A DNA stretch of 64,000 nt from Rallus limicola. Taxonomy: Eukaryota; Chordata; Aves; Gruiformes; Rallidae. How positions within the stretch are numbered: the stretch's first letter is position 1; the number at the start of each line of letters is the position of its first letter. Positions 11,383 to 23,421 of this stretch are shown here, in pieces. A program made the position numbers and the translations under genes. A model generated the notes under the pieces. It did not search any database. It was not told where the DNA came from and worked only from the letters and a program-made list of their open reading frames with translations. The DNA is taken from NCBI GenBank assembly GCA_022605955.1, contig JAKCOZ010000083.1, positions 992,001 through 1,056,000 on the forward strand, written 5' to 3'.

Positions 11383-13337
11383 AGCTATGCCTTTCATGCC
11401 TAGCTTCTTTACTTTGGGAGTTATTGCTGGACGTTTAGCATGTTTTGAACTGCAGTCTGCTAGGTCCGAGAAAAGCACCGTAGGAGGTTCCAGGCATGTT
11501 CCCTCTTTCCAGGCAAAGGAAAAGGCTGAGAGCCAAAGTGACAGGGGCTGCTCGTGTGTCCTGTTAGGAGGTTTCAGACAAGCTATGCCTTTCAGGCCTA
11601 GCTTCTTTACTTTGGGAGTTATTGCTGGACGTTTAGCATGTTTTGAACTGCAGTCTGCTAGGGCCGAGAAAAGCACCGTAGGAGGTTCCAGGCATGTTCC
11701 CTCTTTCCAGGCAAAGGAAAAGGCTGAGAGCCAAAGTGACAGGGTCTGCTCGTGTGTCCTGTTAGGAGGTTTCAGACAATCTATGCCTTTCAGGCCTAGC
11801 TTCTATACTTTGGGAGTTATTGCTGGACGTTTAGCATGTTTTGAACTGCAGTCTGCTAGGGCCGAGAAAAGCACCATAGGAGGTTCCAGGCATGTTCCCT
11901 CTTTCCAGGCAAAGGAAAAGGCTGAGAGCCAAAGTGACAGGGGCTGCTTGTGTGTCCTGTTAGGAGGTTTCAGACAAGCTATGCCTTTCAGGCCTAGCTT
12001 CTTTACTTTGGGAGTTATTGCTGGACGTTTGGCATGTTTTGAACTGCAGTCTGCTAGGGCCGAGAAAAGCACCGTAGGAGGTTCCAGGCATGTTCCCTCT
12101 TTCCAGGCAAAGGAAAAGGCTGAGAGCCAAAGTGACAGGGTCTGCTCGTGTGTCCTGTTAGGAGGTTTCAGACAAGCTATGCCTTTCAGGCCTAGCTTCT
12201 TTACTTTGGGAGTTATTGCTGGACGTTGAGCATGTTTTGAACTGCAGTCTGCTAGGGCCGAGAAAAGCACCGTAGGAGGTTCCAGGCATGTTCCCTCTTT
12301 CCAGGCAAAGGAAAAGGCTGAGAGCCAAAGTGACAGGGGCTGCTCGTGTGTCCTGTTAGGAGGTTTCAGACAAGCTATGCCTTTCAGGCCTAGCTTCTTT
12401 ACTTTGGGAGTTATTGCTGGACGTTTAGCATGTTTTGAACTGCAGTCTGCTAGGGCCGAGAAAAGCACCATAGGAGGTTCCAGGCATGTTCCCTCTTTCC
12501 AGGCAAAGGAAAAGGCTGAGAGCCAAAGTGACAGGGGCTGCTTGTGTGTCCTGTTAGGAGGTTTCAGACAAGCTATGCCTTTCATGCCTAGCTTCTTTAC
12601 TTTGGGAGTTATTGCTGGACGTTTAGCATGTTTTGAACTGCAGTCTGCTAGGGCCGAGAAAAGCACCGTAGGAGGTTCCAGGCATGTTCCCTCTTTCCAG
12701 GCAAAGGAAAAGGCTGAGAGCCAAAGTGACAGGGTCTGCTCGTGTGTCCTGTTAGGAGGTTTCAGACAAGCTATGCCTTTCAGGCCTAGCTTCTTTACTT
12801 TGGGAGTTATTGCTGGACGTTTAGCATGTTTTGAACTGCAGTCTGCTAGGGCCGAGAAAAGCACCGTAGGAGGTTCCAGGCATGTTCCCTCTTTCCAGGC
12901 AAAGGAAAAGGCTGAGAGCCAAAGTGACAGGGTCTGCTCGTGTGTCCTGTTAGGAGGTTTCAGACAAGCTATGCCTTTCAGGCCTAGCTTCTTTACTTTG
13001 GGAGTTATTGCTGGACGTTGAGCATGTTTTGAACTGCAGTCTGCTAGGGCCGAGAAAAGCACCGTAGGAGGTTCCAGGCATGTTCCCTCTTTCCAGGCAA
13101 AGGAATAGGCTGAGAGCCAAAGTGACAGGGTCTGCTCGTGTGTCCTGTTAGGAGGTTTCAGACAAGCTATGCCTTTCAGGCCTAGCTTCTTTACTTTGGG
13201 AGTTATTGCTGGACGTTTAGCATGTTTTGAATTGCAGTCTGCTAGGGCCGAGAAAAGCACCGTAGGAGGTTCCAGGCATGTTCCCTCTTTCCAGGCAAAG
13301 GAAAAGGCTGAGAGCCAAAGTGACAGGGTCTGACGTG

Positions 13338-13408
13338 TGTCCTGTTAGAAGGTTTCAGACAAGCTATGCCTTTCAGGCCTAGCTTGTCTGAAACCTCCTA
13401 ACAGGACA
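13338..13408. repeat. 71-nt palindrome 5, standard loop, one arm mismatch
   Basis: Same arm mismatch (13349) and upstream deletion as palindromes 2 and 3. Counterpart of palindrome 2 in the 6475-bp offset block. Confidence 0.9.
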
Positions 13409-13634
13409 AGCTATGCCTTTCATGCCTAGCTTCTTTACTTTGGGAGTTATTGCTGGACGTTTAGCATGTTTTGAACTGCAGTCTGCTAGGGCCGAGAAAA
13501 GCACCGTAGGAGGTTCCAGGCATGTTCCCTCTTTCCAGGCAAAGGAAAAGGCTGAGAGCCAAAGTGACAGGGTCTGCTCGTGTGTCCTGTTAGGAGGTTT
13601 CAGACAAGCTATGCCTTTCAGGCCTAGCTTCTAT

Positions 13635-16045
13635 ACTTTGGGAGTTATTGCTGGACGTTTAGCATGTTTTGAACTGCAGTCTGCTAGGGCCGAGAAAAGC
13701 ACCGTAGGAGGTTCCAGGCATGTTCCCTCTTTCCAGGCAAAGGAAAAGGCTGAGAGCCAAAGTGACAGGGGCTGCTCGTGTGTCCTGTTAGGAGGTTTCA
13801 GACAAGCTATGCCTTTCAGGCCTAGCTTCTTTACTTTGGGAGTTATTGCTGGACGTTTAGCATGTTTTGAACTGCAGTCTGCTAGGGCCGAGAAAAGCAC
13901 CATAGGAGGTTCCAGGCATGTTCCCTCTTTCCAGGCAAAGGAAAAGGCTGAGAGCCAAAGTGACAGGGTCTGCTTGTGTGTCCTGTTAGGAGGTTTCAGA
14001 CAAGCTATGCCTTTCAGGCCTAGCTTCTTTACTTTGGGAGTTATTGCTGGACGTTTGGCATGTTTTGAACTGCAGTCTGCTAGGGCCGAGAAAAGCACCG
14101 TAGGAGGTTCCAGGCATGTTCCCTCTTTCCAGGCAAAGGAAAAGGCTGAGAGCCAAAGTGACAGGGTCTGCTCGTGTGTCCTGTTAGGAGGTTTCAGACA
14201 AGCTATGCCTTTCAGGCCTAGCTTCTTTACTTTGGGAGTTATTGCTGGACGTTGAGCATGTTTTGAACTGCAGTCTGCTAGGGCCGAGAAAAGCACCGTA
14301 GGAGGTTCCAGGCATGTTCCCTCTTTCCAGGCAAAGGAAAAGGCTGAGAGCCAAAGTGACAGGGGCTGCTCGTGTGTCCTGTTAGGAGGTTTCAGACAAG
14401 CTATGCCTTTCATGCCTAGCTTCTTTACTTTGGGAGTTATTGCTGGACGTTTAGCATGTTTTGAACTGCAGTCTGCTAGGGCCGAGAAAAGCACCGTAGG
14501 AGGTTCCAGGCATGTTCCCTCTTTCCAGGCAAAGGAAAAGGCTGAGAGCCAAAGTGACAGGGTCTGCTTGTGTGTCCTGTTAGGAGGTTTCAGACAAGCT
14601 ATGCCTTTCATGCCTAGCTTCTTTACTTTGGGAGTTATTGCTGGACGTTTAGCATGTTTTGAACTGCAGTCTGCTAGGGCCGAGAAAAGCACCGTAGGAG
14701 GTTCCAGGCATGTTCCCTCTTTCCAGGCAAAGGAAAAGGCTGAGAGCCAAAGTGACAGGGTCTGCTCGTGTGTCCTGTTAGGAGGTTTCAGACAAGCTAT
14801 GCCTTTCAGGCCTAGCTTCTTTACTTTGCGAGTTATTGCTGGACGTTTAGCATGTTTTGAACTGCAGTCTGCTAGGGCCGAGAAAAGCACCGTAGGAGGT
14901 TCCAGGCATGTTCCCTCTTTCCAGGCAAAGGAAAAGGCTGAGAGCCAAAGTGACAGGGTCTGCTCGTGTGTCCTGTTAGGAGGTTTCAGACAAGCTATGC
15001 CTTTCAGGCCTAGCTTCTTTACTTTGGGAGTTATTGCTGGACGTTTAGCATGTTTTGAACTGCAGTCTGCTAGGGCCGAGAAAAGCACCGTAGGAGGTTC
15101 CAGGCATGTTCCCTCTTTCCAGGCAAAGGAAAAGGCTGAGAGCCAAAGTGACAGGGGCTGCTCGTGTGTCCTGTTAGGAGGTTTCAGACAAGCTATGCCT
15201 TTCGGGCCTAGCTTCTTTACTTTGGGAGTTATTGCTGGACGTTTAGCATGTTTTGAACTGCAGTCTGCTAGGGCCGAGAAAAGCACCGTAGGAGGTTCCA
15301 GGCATGTTCCCTCTTTCCAGGCAAAGGAAAAGGCTGAGAGCCAAAGTGACAGGGGCTGCTCGTGTGTCCTGTTAGGAGGTTTCAGACAAGCTATGCCTTT
15401 CAGGCCTAGCTTCTTTACTTTGGGAGTTATTGCTGGACGTTTAGCATGTTTTGAACTGCAGTCTGCTAGGGCCGAGAAAAGCACCGTAGGAGGTTCCAGG
15501 CATGTTCCCTCTTTCCAGGCAAAGGAAAAGGCTGAGAGCCAAAGCGACAGGGTCTGCTCGTGTGTCCTGTTAGGAGGTTTCAGACAAGCTATGCCTTTCA
15601 GGCCTAGCTTCTTTACTTTGGGAGTTATTGCTGGACGTTTAGCATGTTTTGAACTGCAGTCTGCTAGGGCTGAGAAAAGCACCGTAGGAGGTTCCAGGCA
15701 TGTTCCCTCTTTCCAGGCAAAGGAAAAGGCTGAGAGCCAAAGTGACAGGGTCTGCTCGTGTGTCCTGTTAGGAGGTTTCAGACAAGCTATGCCTTTCAGG
15801 CCTAGCTTCTTTACTTTGGGAGTTATTGCTGGACGTTTAGCATGTTTTGAACTGCAGTCTGCTAGGGCCGAGAAAAGCACCGTAGGAGGTTCCAGGCATG
15901 TTCCCTCTTTCCAGGCAAAGGAAAAGGCTGAGAGCCAAAGTGACAGGGTCTGCTCGTTTGTCCTGTTAGGAGGTTTCAGACAAGCTATGCCTTTCAGGCC
16001 TAGCTTCTTTACTTTGGGAGTTATTGCTGGACGTTTAGCATGTTT
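13635..16045 (+). repeat. Duplicated block, copy 1 (offset 9787, then 9391 bp)
   Basis: Matches 23422-25436. In the left part the offset is 9787 bp, for example CACCATAGG near 13899 and 23686, GGACGTTGAGC at 14253 and 24040, and CTTTCATGCC units at 14403/24190 and 14601/24388. In the right part it is 9391 bp, for example AAAGCGACAGG at 15545 and 24936, GGGCTGAG at 15671 and 25062, and TGCTCGTTTG at 15951 and 25342. The 396-bp change means this copy has two monomers more than the other. The extra units include GCGAGTTATT near 14828 and TTTCGGGCC near 15202. Confidence 0.8.
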
Positions 16046-16354
16046 TGAACTGCAGTCTGCTAGGGCCGAGAAAAGCACCGTAGGAGGTTCCAGGCATGTT
16101 CCCTCTTTCCAGGCAAAGGAAAAGGCTGAGAGCCAAAGTGACAGGGTCTGCTCGGGTGTCCTGTTAGGAGGTTTCAGACAAGCTATGCCTTTCAGGCCTA
16201 GCTTCTTTACTTTGGGAGTTATTGCTGGACGTTTAGCATGTTTTGAATTGCAGTCTGCTAGGGCCGAGAAAAGCACCATAGGAGGTTCCAGGCATGTTCC
16301 CTCTTTCCAGGCAAAGGAAAAGGCTGAGAGCCAAAGTGACAGGGTCTGCTCGTG

Positions 16355-16425
16355 TGTGCTGTTAGGAGGTTTCAGACAAGCTATGCCTTTCAGGCCTAGC
16401 TTGTCTGAAACCTCCTAACAGGACA
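16355..16425. repeat. 71-nt palindrome 6, standard loop, one arm mismatch
   Basis: Left arm begins TGTGCTG instead of TGTCCTG (16358). Standard loop. Preceded by GAATTGCAG near 16247. Confidence 0.9.
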
Positions 16426-17193
16426 AGCTATGCCTTTCATGCCTAGCTTCTTTACTTTGGGAGTTATTGCTGGACGTTTAGCATGTTTTGAACTGCAGTC
16501 TGCTAGGGCCGAGAAAAGCACCGTAGGAGGTTCCAGGCATGTTCCCTCTTTCCAGGCAAAGGAAAAGGCTGAGAGCCAAAGTGACAGGGGCTGCTCGTGT
16601 GTCCTGTTAGGAGGTTTCAGACAAGCTATGCCTTTCAGGCCTAGCTTCTTTACTTTGGGAGTTATTGCTGGACGTTTAGCATGTTTTGAGCTGCAGTCTG
16701 CTAGGGCCGAGAAAAGCACCGTAGGAGGTTCCAGGCATGTTCCCTCTTTCCAGGCAAAGGAAAAGGCTGAGAGCCAAAGTGACAGGGTCTGCTCGTGTGT
16801 CCTGTTAGGAGGTTTCAGACAAGCTATGCCTTTCAGGCCTAGCTTCTTTACTTTGGGAGTTATTGCTGGACGTTTAGCATGTTTTGAACTGCAGTCTGCT
16901 AGGGCCGAGAAAAGCACCGTAGGAGGTTCCAGGCATGTTCCCTCTTTCCAGGCAAAGGAAAAGGCTGAGAGGCAAAGTGACAGGGTCTTCTCGGGTGTCA
17001 TGTTAGGAGGTTTCAGACAAGCTATGCCTTTCAGGCCTAGCTTCTTTACTTTGGGAGTTATTGCTGGACGTTTAGCATGTTTTGAATTGCAGTCTGCTAG
17101 TGCCGAGAAAAGCACCGTAGGAGGTTCCAGGCATGTTCCCTCTTTCCAGGCAAAGGAAAAGGCTGAGAGCCAAAGTGACAGGGGCTGCTCGTG

Positions 17194-17264
17194 TGTCCTG
17201 TTAGAACGTTTCAGACAAGCTATTCCTTTCAGGCCTAGCTTGTCTGAAACCTCCTAACAGGACA
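17194..17264. repeat. 71-nt palindrome 7, degenerate left arm
   Basis: Left arm has TTAGAACG for TTAGGAGG and the loop begins TTCC, so the stem is weaker than in the others. Four monomers after palindrome 6. Confidence 0.85.
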
Positions 17265-19418
17265 AGCTATGCCTTTCATGCCTAGCTTCTTTACTTTGGG
17301 AGTTATTGCTGGACGTTTAGCATGTTTTGAACTGCAGTCTGCTAGGGCCGAGAAAAGCACCGTAGGAGGTTCCAGGCATGTTCCCTCTTTCCAGGCAAAG
17401 GAAAAGGCTGAGAGCCAAAGTGACAGGGTCTGCTCGTGTGTCCTGTTAGGAGGTTTCAGACAAGCTATGCCTTTCAGGCCTAGCTTCTATACTTTGGGAG
17501 TTATTGCTGGACGTTTAGCATGTTTTGAACTGCAGTCTGCTAGGGCCGAGAAAAGCACCATAGGAGGTTCCAGGCATGTTCCCTCTTTCCAGGCAAAGGA
17601 AAAGGCTGAGAGCCAAAGTGACAGGGTCTGCTTGTGTGTCCTGTTAGGAGGTTTCAGACAAGCTATGCCTTTCAGGCCTAGCTTCTTTACTTTGGGAGTT
17701 ATTGCTGGACGTTTAGCATGTTTTGAACTGCAGTCTGCTAGGGCCGAGAAAAGCACCGTAGGAGGTTCCAGGCATGTTCCCTCTTTCCAGGCAAAGGAAA
17801 AGGCTGAGAGCCAAAGTGACAGGGTCTGCTTGTGTGTCCTGTTAGGAGGTTTCAGACAAGCTATGCCTTTCAGGCCTAGCTTCTTTACTTTGGGAGTTAT
17901 TGCTGGACGTTGAGCATGTTTTGAACTGCAGTCTGCTAGGGCCGAGAAAAGCACCGTAGGAGGTTCCAGGCATGTTCCCTCTTTCCAGGCAAAGGAAAAG
18001 GCTGAGAGCCAAAGTGACAGGGTCTGCTCGTGTGTCCTGTTAGGAGGTTTCAGACAAGATATGCCTTTCAGGCCTAGCTTCTTTACTTTGGAAGTTATTG
18101 TTGGACGTTTAGCATGTTTTGAACTGCAGTCTGCTAGGGCCGAGAAAAGCACTGTAGGAGGTTCCAGGCATGTTCCCTCTTTCCAGGCAAAGGAAAAGGC
18201 TGAGAGCCAAAGTGACAGGGTCTGCTTGTGTGTCCTGTTAGGAGGTTTCAGACAAGCTATGCCTTTCATGCCTAGCTTCTTTACTTTGGGAGTTATTGCT
18301 GGACGTTTAACATGTTTTGAACTGCAGTCTGCTAGGGCCGAGAAAAGCACCGTACGAGGTTCCAGGCATGTTCCCTCTTTCCAGGCAAAGGAAAAGGCTG
18401 AGAGCCAAAGTGACAGGGTCTGCTCGTGTGTCCTGTTAGGAGGTTTCAGACAAGCTATGCCTTTCAGGCCTAGCTTCTTTACTTTGGGAGTTATTGCTGG
18501 ACGTTTAGCATGTTTTGAACTGCAGTCTGCTAGGGCCGAGAAAAGCACCGTAGGAGGTTCCAGGCATGTTCCCTCTTTCCAGGCAAAGGAAAAGGCTGAG
18601 AGCCAAAGCGACAGGGTCTGCTCGTGTGTCCTGTTAGGAGGTTTCAGACAAGCTATGCCTTTCAGGCCTAGCTTCTTTACTTTGGGAGTTATTGCTGGAC
18701 GTTTAGCATGTTTTGAACTGCAGTCTGCTAGGGCCGAGAAAAGCACCGTAGGAGGTTCCAGGCATGTTCCCTCTTTCCAGGCAAAGGAAAAGGCTGAGAG
18801 CCAAAGTGACAGGGTCTGCTTGTGTGTCCTGTTAGGAGGTTTCAGACAAGCTATGCCTTTCAGGCCTAGCTTCTTTACTTTGGGAGTTATTGCTGGACGT
18901 TTAGCATGTTTTGAACTGCAGTCTGCTAGGGCCGAGAAAAGCACCGTAGGAGGTTCCAGGCATGTTCCCTCTTTCCAGGCAAAGGAAAACGCTGAGAGCC
19001 AAAGTGACAGGGGCTGCTCGTGTGTCCTGTTAGGAGGTTTCAGACAAGCTATGCCTTTCAGGCCTAGCTTCTTTACTTTGGGAGTTATTGCTGGACGTTT
19101 AGCATGTTTTGAACTGCAGTCTGCTAGGGCCGAGAAAAGCACCGTAGGAGGTTCCAGGCATGTTCCCTCTTTCCAGGCAAAGGAAAAGGCTGAGAACCAA
19201 AGTGACAGGGGCTGCTCGTGTGTCATGTTAGGAGGTTTCAGACAAGCTATGCCTTTCAGGCCTAGCTTCTTTACTTTGGGAGTTATTGCTGGACGTTGAG
19301 CATGTTTTGAACTGCAGTCTGCTAGGGCCGAGAAAAGCACCGTAGGAGGTTCCAGGCATGTTCCCTCTTTCCAGGCAAAGGAAAAGGCTGAGAGCCAAAG
19401 GGACAGGGTCTGCTCGGG

Positions 19419-19490
19419 TGTCCTGTTAGGAGGTTTCAGACAAGCTATGTCTTTCAGGCCTCGCTGGTCTGAAACCTCCTTAACAGGACA
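19419..19490. repeat. Palindrome 8, degenerate right arm with 1-bp insertion
   Basis: The right arm has TCGCTGG for TAGCTTG and an extra T in CTCCTTAACAGG, making the insertion 48 bp. The loop carries TGTCTTTC, a form shared with palindromes 9, 11, 12 and 13. Confidence 0.85.
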
Positions 19491-20258
19491 AGCTATGCCT
19501 TTCATGCCTAGCTTCTTTACTTTGGGAGTTATTGCTGGACGTTTAGCATGTTTTGAACTGCAGTCTGCTAGGGCCGAGAAAAGCACCGTAGGAGGTTCCA
19601 GGCATGTTCCCTCTTTCCAGGCAAAGGAAAAGGCTGAGAGCCAAAGTGACAGGGTCTGCTCGTGTGTCCTGTTAGGAGGTTTCAGACAAGCTATGCCTTT
19701 CAGGCCTAGCTTCTTTACTTTGGGAGTTTTTGCTGGACGTTTAGCATGTTTTGAACTGAAGTCTGCTAGGGCCGAGAAAAGCACCGTAGGAGGTTCCAGG
19801 CATGTTCCCTCTTTCCAGGCAAAGGAAAACGCTGAGAGCCAAAGTGACAGGGGCTGCTCGTGTGTCCTGTTAGGAGGTTTCAGACAAACTAATCCTTTCA
19901 GGCCTAGCTTCTTTACTTTGGGAGTTATTGCTGGACGTTTAGCATGTTTTGAACTGCAGTCTGCTAGGGCCGAGAAAAGCACCGTAGGAGGTTCCAGGCA
20001 TGTTCCCTCTTTCCAGGCAAAGGAAAAGGCTGAGAACCAAAGTGACAGGGGCTGCTCGTGTGTCATGTTAGGAGGTTTCAGACAAGCTATGCCTTTCAGG
20101 CCTAGCTTCTTTACTTTGGGAGTTATTGCTGGACGTTGAGCATGTTTTGAACTGCAGTCTGCTAGGGCCGAGAAAAGCACCGTAGGAGGTTCCAGGCATG
20201 TTCCCTCTTTCCAGGCAAAGGAAAAGGCTGAGAGCCAAAGTGACAGGGTCTGCTCGGG

Positions 20259-20329
20259 TGTCCTGTTAGGAGGTTTCAGACAAGCTATGTCTTTCAGGCC
20301 TAGCTTGTCTGAAACCTCCTAACAGGACA
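20259..20329. repeat. 71-nt palindrome 9, TGTCTTTC loop
   Basis: Perfect arms; the loop has one substitution from standard. Four monomers after palindrome 8. Confidence 0.9.
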
Positions 20330-20899
20330 AGCTATGCCTTTCATGCCTAGCTTCTTTACTTTGGGAGTTATTGCTGGACGTTTAGCATGTTTTGAACTGC
20401 AGTCTGCTAGGGCCGAGAAAAGCACCGTAGGAGGTTCCAGGCATGTTCCCTCTTTCCAGGCAAAGGAAAAGGCTGAGAGCCAAAGTGACAGGGGCTGCTC
20501 GTGTGTCCTGTTAGGAGGTTTCAGACAAGCTATGCCTTTCAGGCCTAGCTTCTTTACTTTGGGAGTTATTGCTGGACGTTTAGCATGTTTTGAACTGAAG
20601 TCTGCTAGGGCCGAGAAAAGCACCGTAGGAGGTTCCAGGCATGTTCCCTCTTTCCAGGCAAAGGAAAAGGCTGAGAGCCAAAGTGACAGGGGCTGCTCGT
20701 GTGTCCTGTTAGGAGGTTTCAGACAAGCTATGCCTTTCAGGCCTAGCTTCTTTACTTTGGGAGTTATTGCTGGACGTTTAGCATGTTTTGAACTGCAGTC
20801 TGCTAGGGCCGAGAAAAGCACCGTAGGAGGTTCCAGGCATGTTCCCTCTTTCCAGGCAAAGGAAAAGGCTGAGAGCCAAAGTGACAGGGTCTGCTCGTG

Positions 20900-20970
20900 T
20901 GTCCTGTTAGGAGGTTTCAGACAAGCTAGGCCTGAAAGGCATAGCTTGTCTGAAACCTCCTAACAGGACA
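20900..20970. repeat. 71-nt palindrome 10, reversed loop
   Basis: Perfect arms, but the loop reads GGCCTGAAAGGCA, the exact reverse complement of the standard loop. Three monomers after palindrome 9. Confidence 0.92.
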
Positions 20971-21925
20971 AGCTATGCCTTTCATGCCTAGCTTCTTTAC
21001 TTTGGGAGTTATTGCTGGACGTTTAGCATGTTTTGAACTGCAGTCTGCTAGGGCCGAGAAAAGCACCGTAGGAGGTTCCAGGCATGTTCCCTCTTTCCAG
21101 GCAAAGGAAAAGGCTGAGAGCCAAAGTGACAGGGTCTGCTCGTGTGTCCTGTTAGGAGGTTTCAGACAAGCTATGCCTTTCATGCCTAGCTTCTTTACTT
21201 TGGGAGTTATTGCTGGACGTTTAGCATGTTTTGAACTGCAGTCTGCTAGGGCCGAGAAAAGCACCGTAGGAGGTTCCAGGCATGTTCCCTCTTTCCAGGC
21301 AAAGGAAAAGGCTGAGAGCCAAAGTGACAGGGTCTGCTCGGGTGTCCTGTTAGGAGGTTTCAGACAAGCTATGCCTTTCAGGCCTAGATTCTTTACTTTG
21401 GGAGTTATTGCTGGACGTTTAGCATGTTTTGAACTGCAGTCTGCTAGGGCCGAGAAAAGCACCGTAGGAGGTTCCAGGCATGTTCCCTCTTTCCAGGCAA
21501 AGGAAAAGGCTGAGAACCAAAGTGACAGGGGCTGCTCGTGTGTCATGTTAGGAGGTTTCAGACAAGCTATGCCTTTCAGGCCTAGCTTCTTTACTTTGGG
21601 AGTTATTGCTGGACGTTTAGCATGTTTTGAACTGCAGTCTGCTAGGGCCGAGAAAAGCACCGTAGGAGGTTCCAGGCATGTTCCCTCTTTCCAGGCAAAG
21701 GAAAAGGCTGAGAGACAAAGTGACAGGGGCTGCTCGTGTGTCCTGTTAGGAGGTTTCAGACAAGCTATGCCTTTCAGGCCTAGCTTCTTTACTTTGGGAG
21801 TTATTGCTGGACGTTTAGCATGTTTTGAACTGCAGTCTGCTAGGGCCGAGAAAAGCACCGTAGGAGGTTCCAGGCATGTTCCCTCTTTCCAGGCAAAGGA
21901 AAAGGCTGAGAGCCAAAGTGACAGG

Positions 21926-23421
21926 GGCTGCTCTTGTGTCCTGTTAGGAGGTTTCAGACAAGCTATGCCTTTCAGGCCTAGCTTCTTTACTTTGGGAGTT
22001 ATTGCTGGACGTTTAGCATGTTTTGAACTGCAGTCTGCTAGGGCCGAGAAAAGCACCGTAGGAGGTTCCAGGCATGTTCCCTCTTTCCAGGCAAAGGAAA
22101 AGGCTGAGAACCAAAGTGACAGGGGCTGCTCGTGTGTCATGTTAGGAGGTTTCAGACAAGCTATGCCTTTCAGGCCTAGCTTCTTTACTTTGGGAGTTAT
22201 TGCTGGACGTTTAGCATGTTTTGAACTGCAGTCTGCTAGGGCCGAGAAAAGCACCGTAGGAGGTTCCAGGCATGTTCCCTCTTTCCAGGCAAAGGAAAAG
22301 ACTGAGAGCCAAAGTGACAGGGTCTGCTCGGGTGTCCTGTTAGGAGGTTTCAGACAAGCTATGTCTTTCAGGCCTAGCTTGTCTGAAACCTCCTAACAGG
22401 ACAAGCTATGCCTTTCATGCCTAGCTTCTTTACTTTGGGAGTTATTGCTGGACGTTTAGCATGTTTTGAACTGCAGTCTGCTAGGGCCGAGAAAAGCACC
22501 GTAGGAGGTTCCAGGCATGTTCCCTCTTTCCAGGCAAAGGAAAAGGCTGAGAGCCAAAGTGACAGGGTCTGTTTGTGTGTCCTGTTAGGAGGTTTCAGAC
22601 AAGCTATGCCTTTCAGGCCTAGCTTCTTTACTTTGGGAGTTATTGCTGGACGTTTAGCATGTTTTGAACTGCAGTCTGCTAGGGCCGAGAAAAGCACCGT
22701 AGGAAGTTCCAGGCATGTTCCCTCTTTCCAGGCAAAGGAAAAGGCTGAGAACCAAAGTGACAGGGGCTGCTCGTGTGTCCTGTTAGGAGGTTTCAGACAA
22801 GCTATGCCTTTCAGGCCTAGCTTCTTTACTTTGGGAGTTATTGCTGGACGTTTAGCATGTTTTGAACTGCAGTCTGCTAGGGCCGAGAAAAGCACCGTAG
22901 GAGGTTCCAGGCATGTTCCCTCTTTCCAGGCAAAGGAAAAGGCTGAGAGCTAAAGTGACAGGGGCTGCTCGTGTGTCCTGTTAGGAGGTTTCAGACAAGC
23001 TATGCCTTTCAGGCCTAGCTTCTTTACTTTGGGAGTTATTGCTGGACGTTTAGCATGTTTTGAACTGCAGTCTGCTAGGGCCGAGAAAAGCACCGTAGGA
23101 GGTTCCAGGCATGTTCCCTCTTTCCAGGCAAAGGAAAAGGCTGAGAACCAAAGTGACAGGGGCTGCTCGTGTGTCATGTTAGGAGGTTTCAGACAAGCTA
23201 TGCCTTTCAGGCCTAGCTTCTTTACTTTGGGAGTTATTGCTGGACGTTGAGCATGTTTTGAACTGCAGTCTGCTAGGGCCGAGAAAAGCACCGTAGGAGG
23301 TTCCAGGCATGTTCCCTCTTTCCAGGCAAAGGAAAAGGCTGAGAGCCAAAGTGACAGGGTCTGCTCGTTTGTCCTGTTAGGAGGTTTCAGACAAGCTATG
23401 CCTTTCATGCCTAGCTTCTTT
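21926..23421 (+). repeat. Satellite monomers between duplicated blocks
   Basis: Ordinary monomers with one palindrome (22333). Variants include TGCTCTTGTG near 21930, AAAAGACTGAG near 22297, TCTGTTTGTG near 22567, TAGGAAGTTCC near 22702, GAGAGCTAAAG near 22945, and several GAGAACCAAAG units that also carry GTGTCATG. No gene. Confidence 0.7.
22333..22403. repeat. 71-nt palindrome 11, TGTCTTTC loop
   Basis: Perfect arms and the TGTCTTTC loop form. CTCGGG precedes the left arm, as at palindromes 8, 9 and 13. Confidence 0.9.

Larger units (their letters stand above)
10955..13625 (+). repeat. 2.67-kb duplicated block, copy 2 (offset 6475 bp)
   Basis: Counterpart of 4480-7150. It carries the same series of palindromes (11312, 13338) and marks, including TTCTATACTT at 11800, CGTTTGGCATG near 12025 and AAAGGAATAGG near 13101. 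Private changes include CAGGTATG near 11049 and TAGGTCCGAG near 11462. The match ends where copy 1 has TTCTTTAC near 7155 and this copy has TTCTATAC near 13630. Confidence 0.85.
16046..18049 (+). repeat. Satellite monomers between duplicated blocks
   Basis: Ordinary monomers with two palindromes only four monomers apart (16355 and 17194). Variants include CACCATAGG near 16276, GAATTGCAG near 16247 and 17084, GAGAGGCAAAG with TCTTCTCGGGTGTCATG near 16970-17000, CTAGTGCCGAG near 17098, TTCTATACTT near 17486, and GGACGTTGAGC at 17911. Nothing gene-like. Confidence 0.7.
18050..21925 (+). repeat. 3.87-kb duplicated block, copy 1 (offset about 8504 bp)
   Basis: Matches 26555-30425 at offset 8505 bp upstream and 8504 bp downstream of a 1-bp insertion at the 19419 palindrome. 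Shared marks are TTGGAAGTTATTGTTGG (near 18089), CGTTTAACATG, AAAACGCTGAG, GAGAACCAAAG with GTGTCATG, GGAGTTTTTGCTGG (near 19723), GAACTGAAG, AAACTAATCC (near 19886) and three successive palindromes four and three monomers apart. Private changes include CGTACGAGG near 18352 and GAGACAAAG near 21710. Confidence 0.85.
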
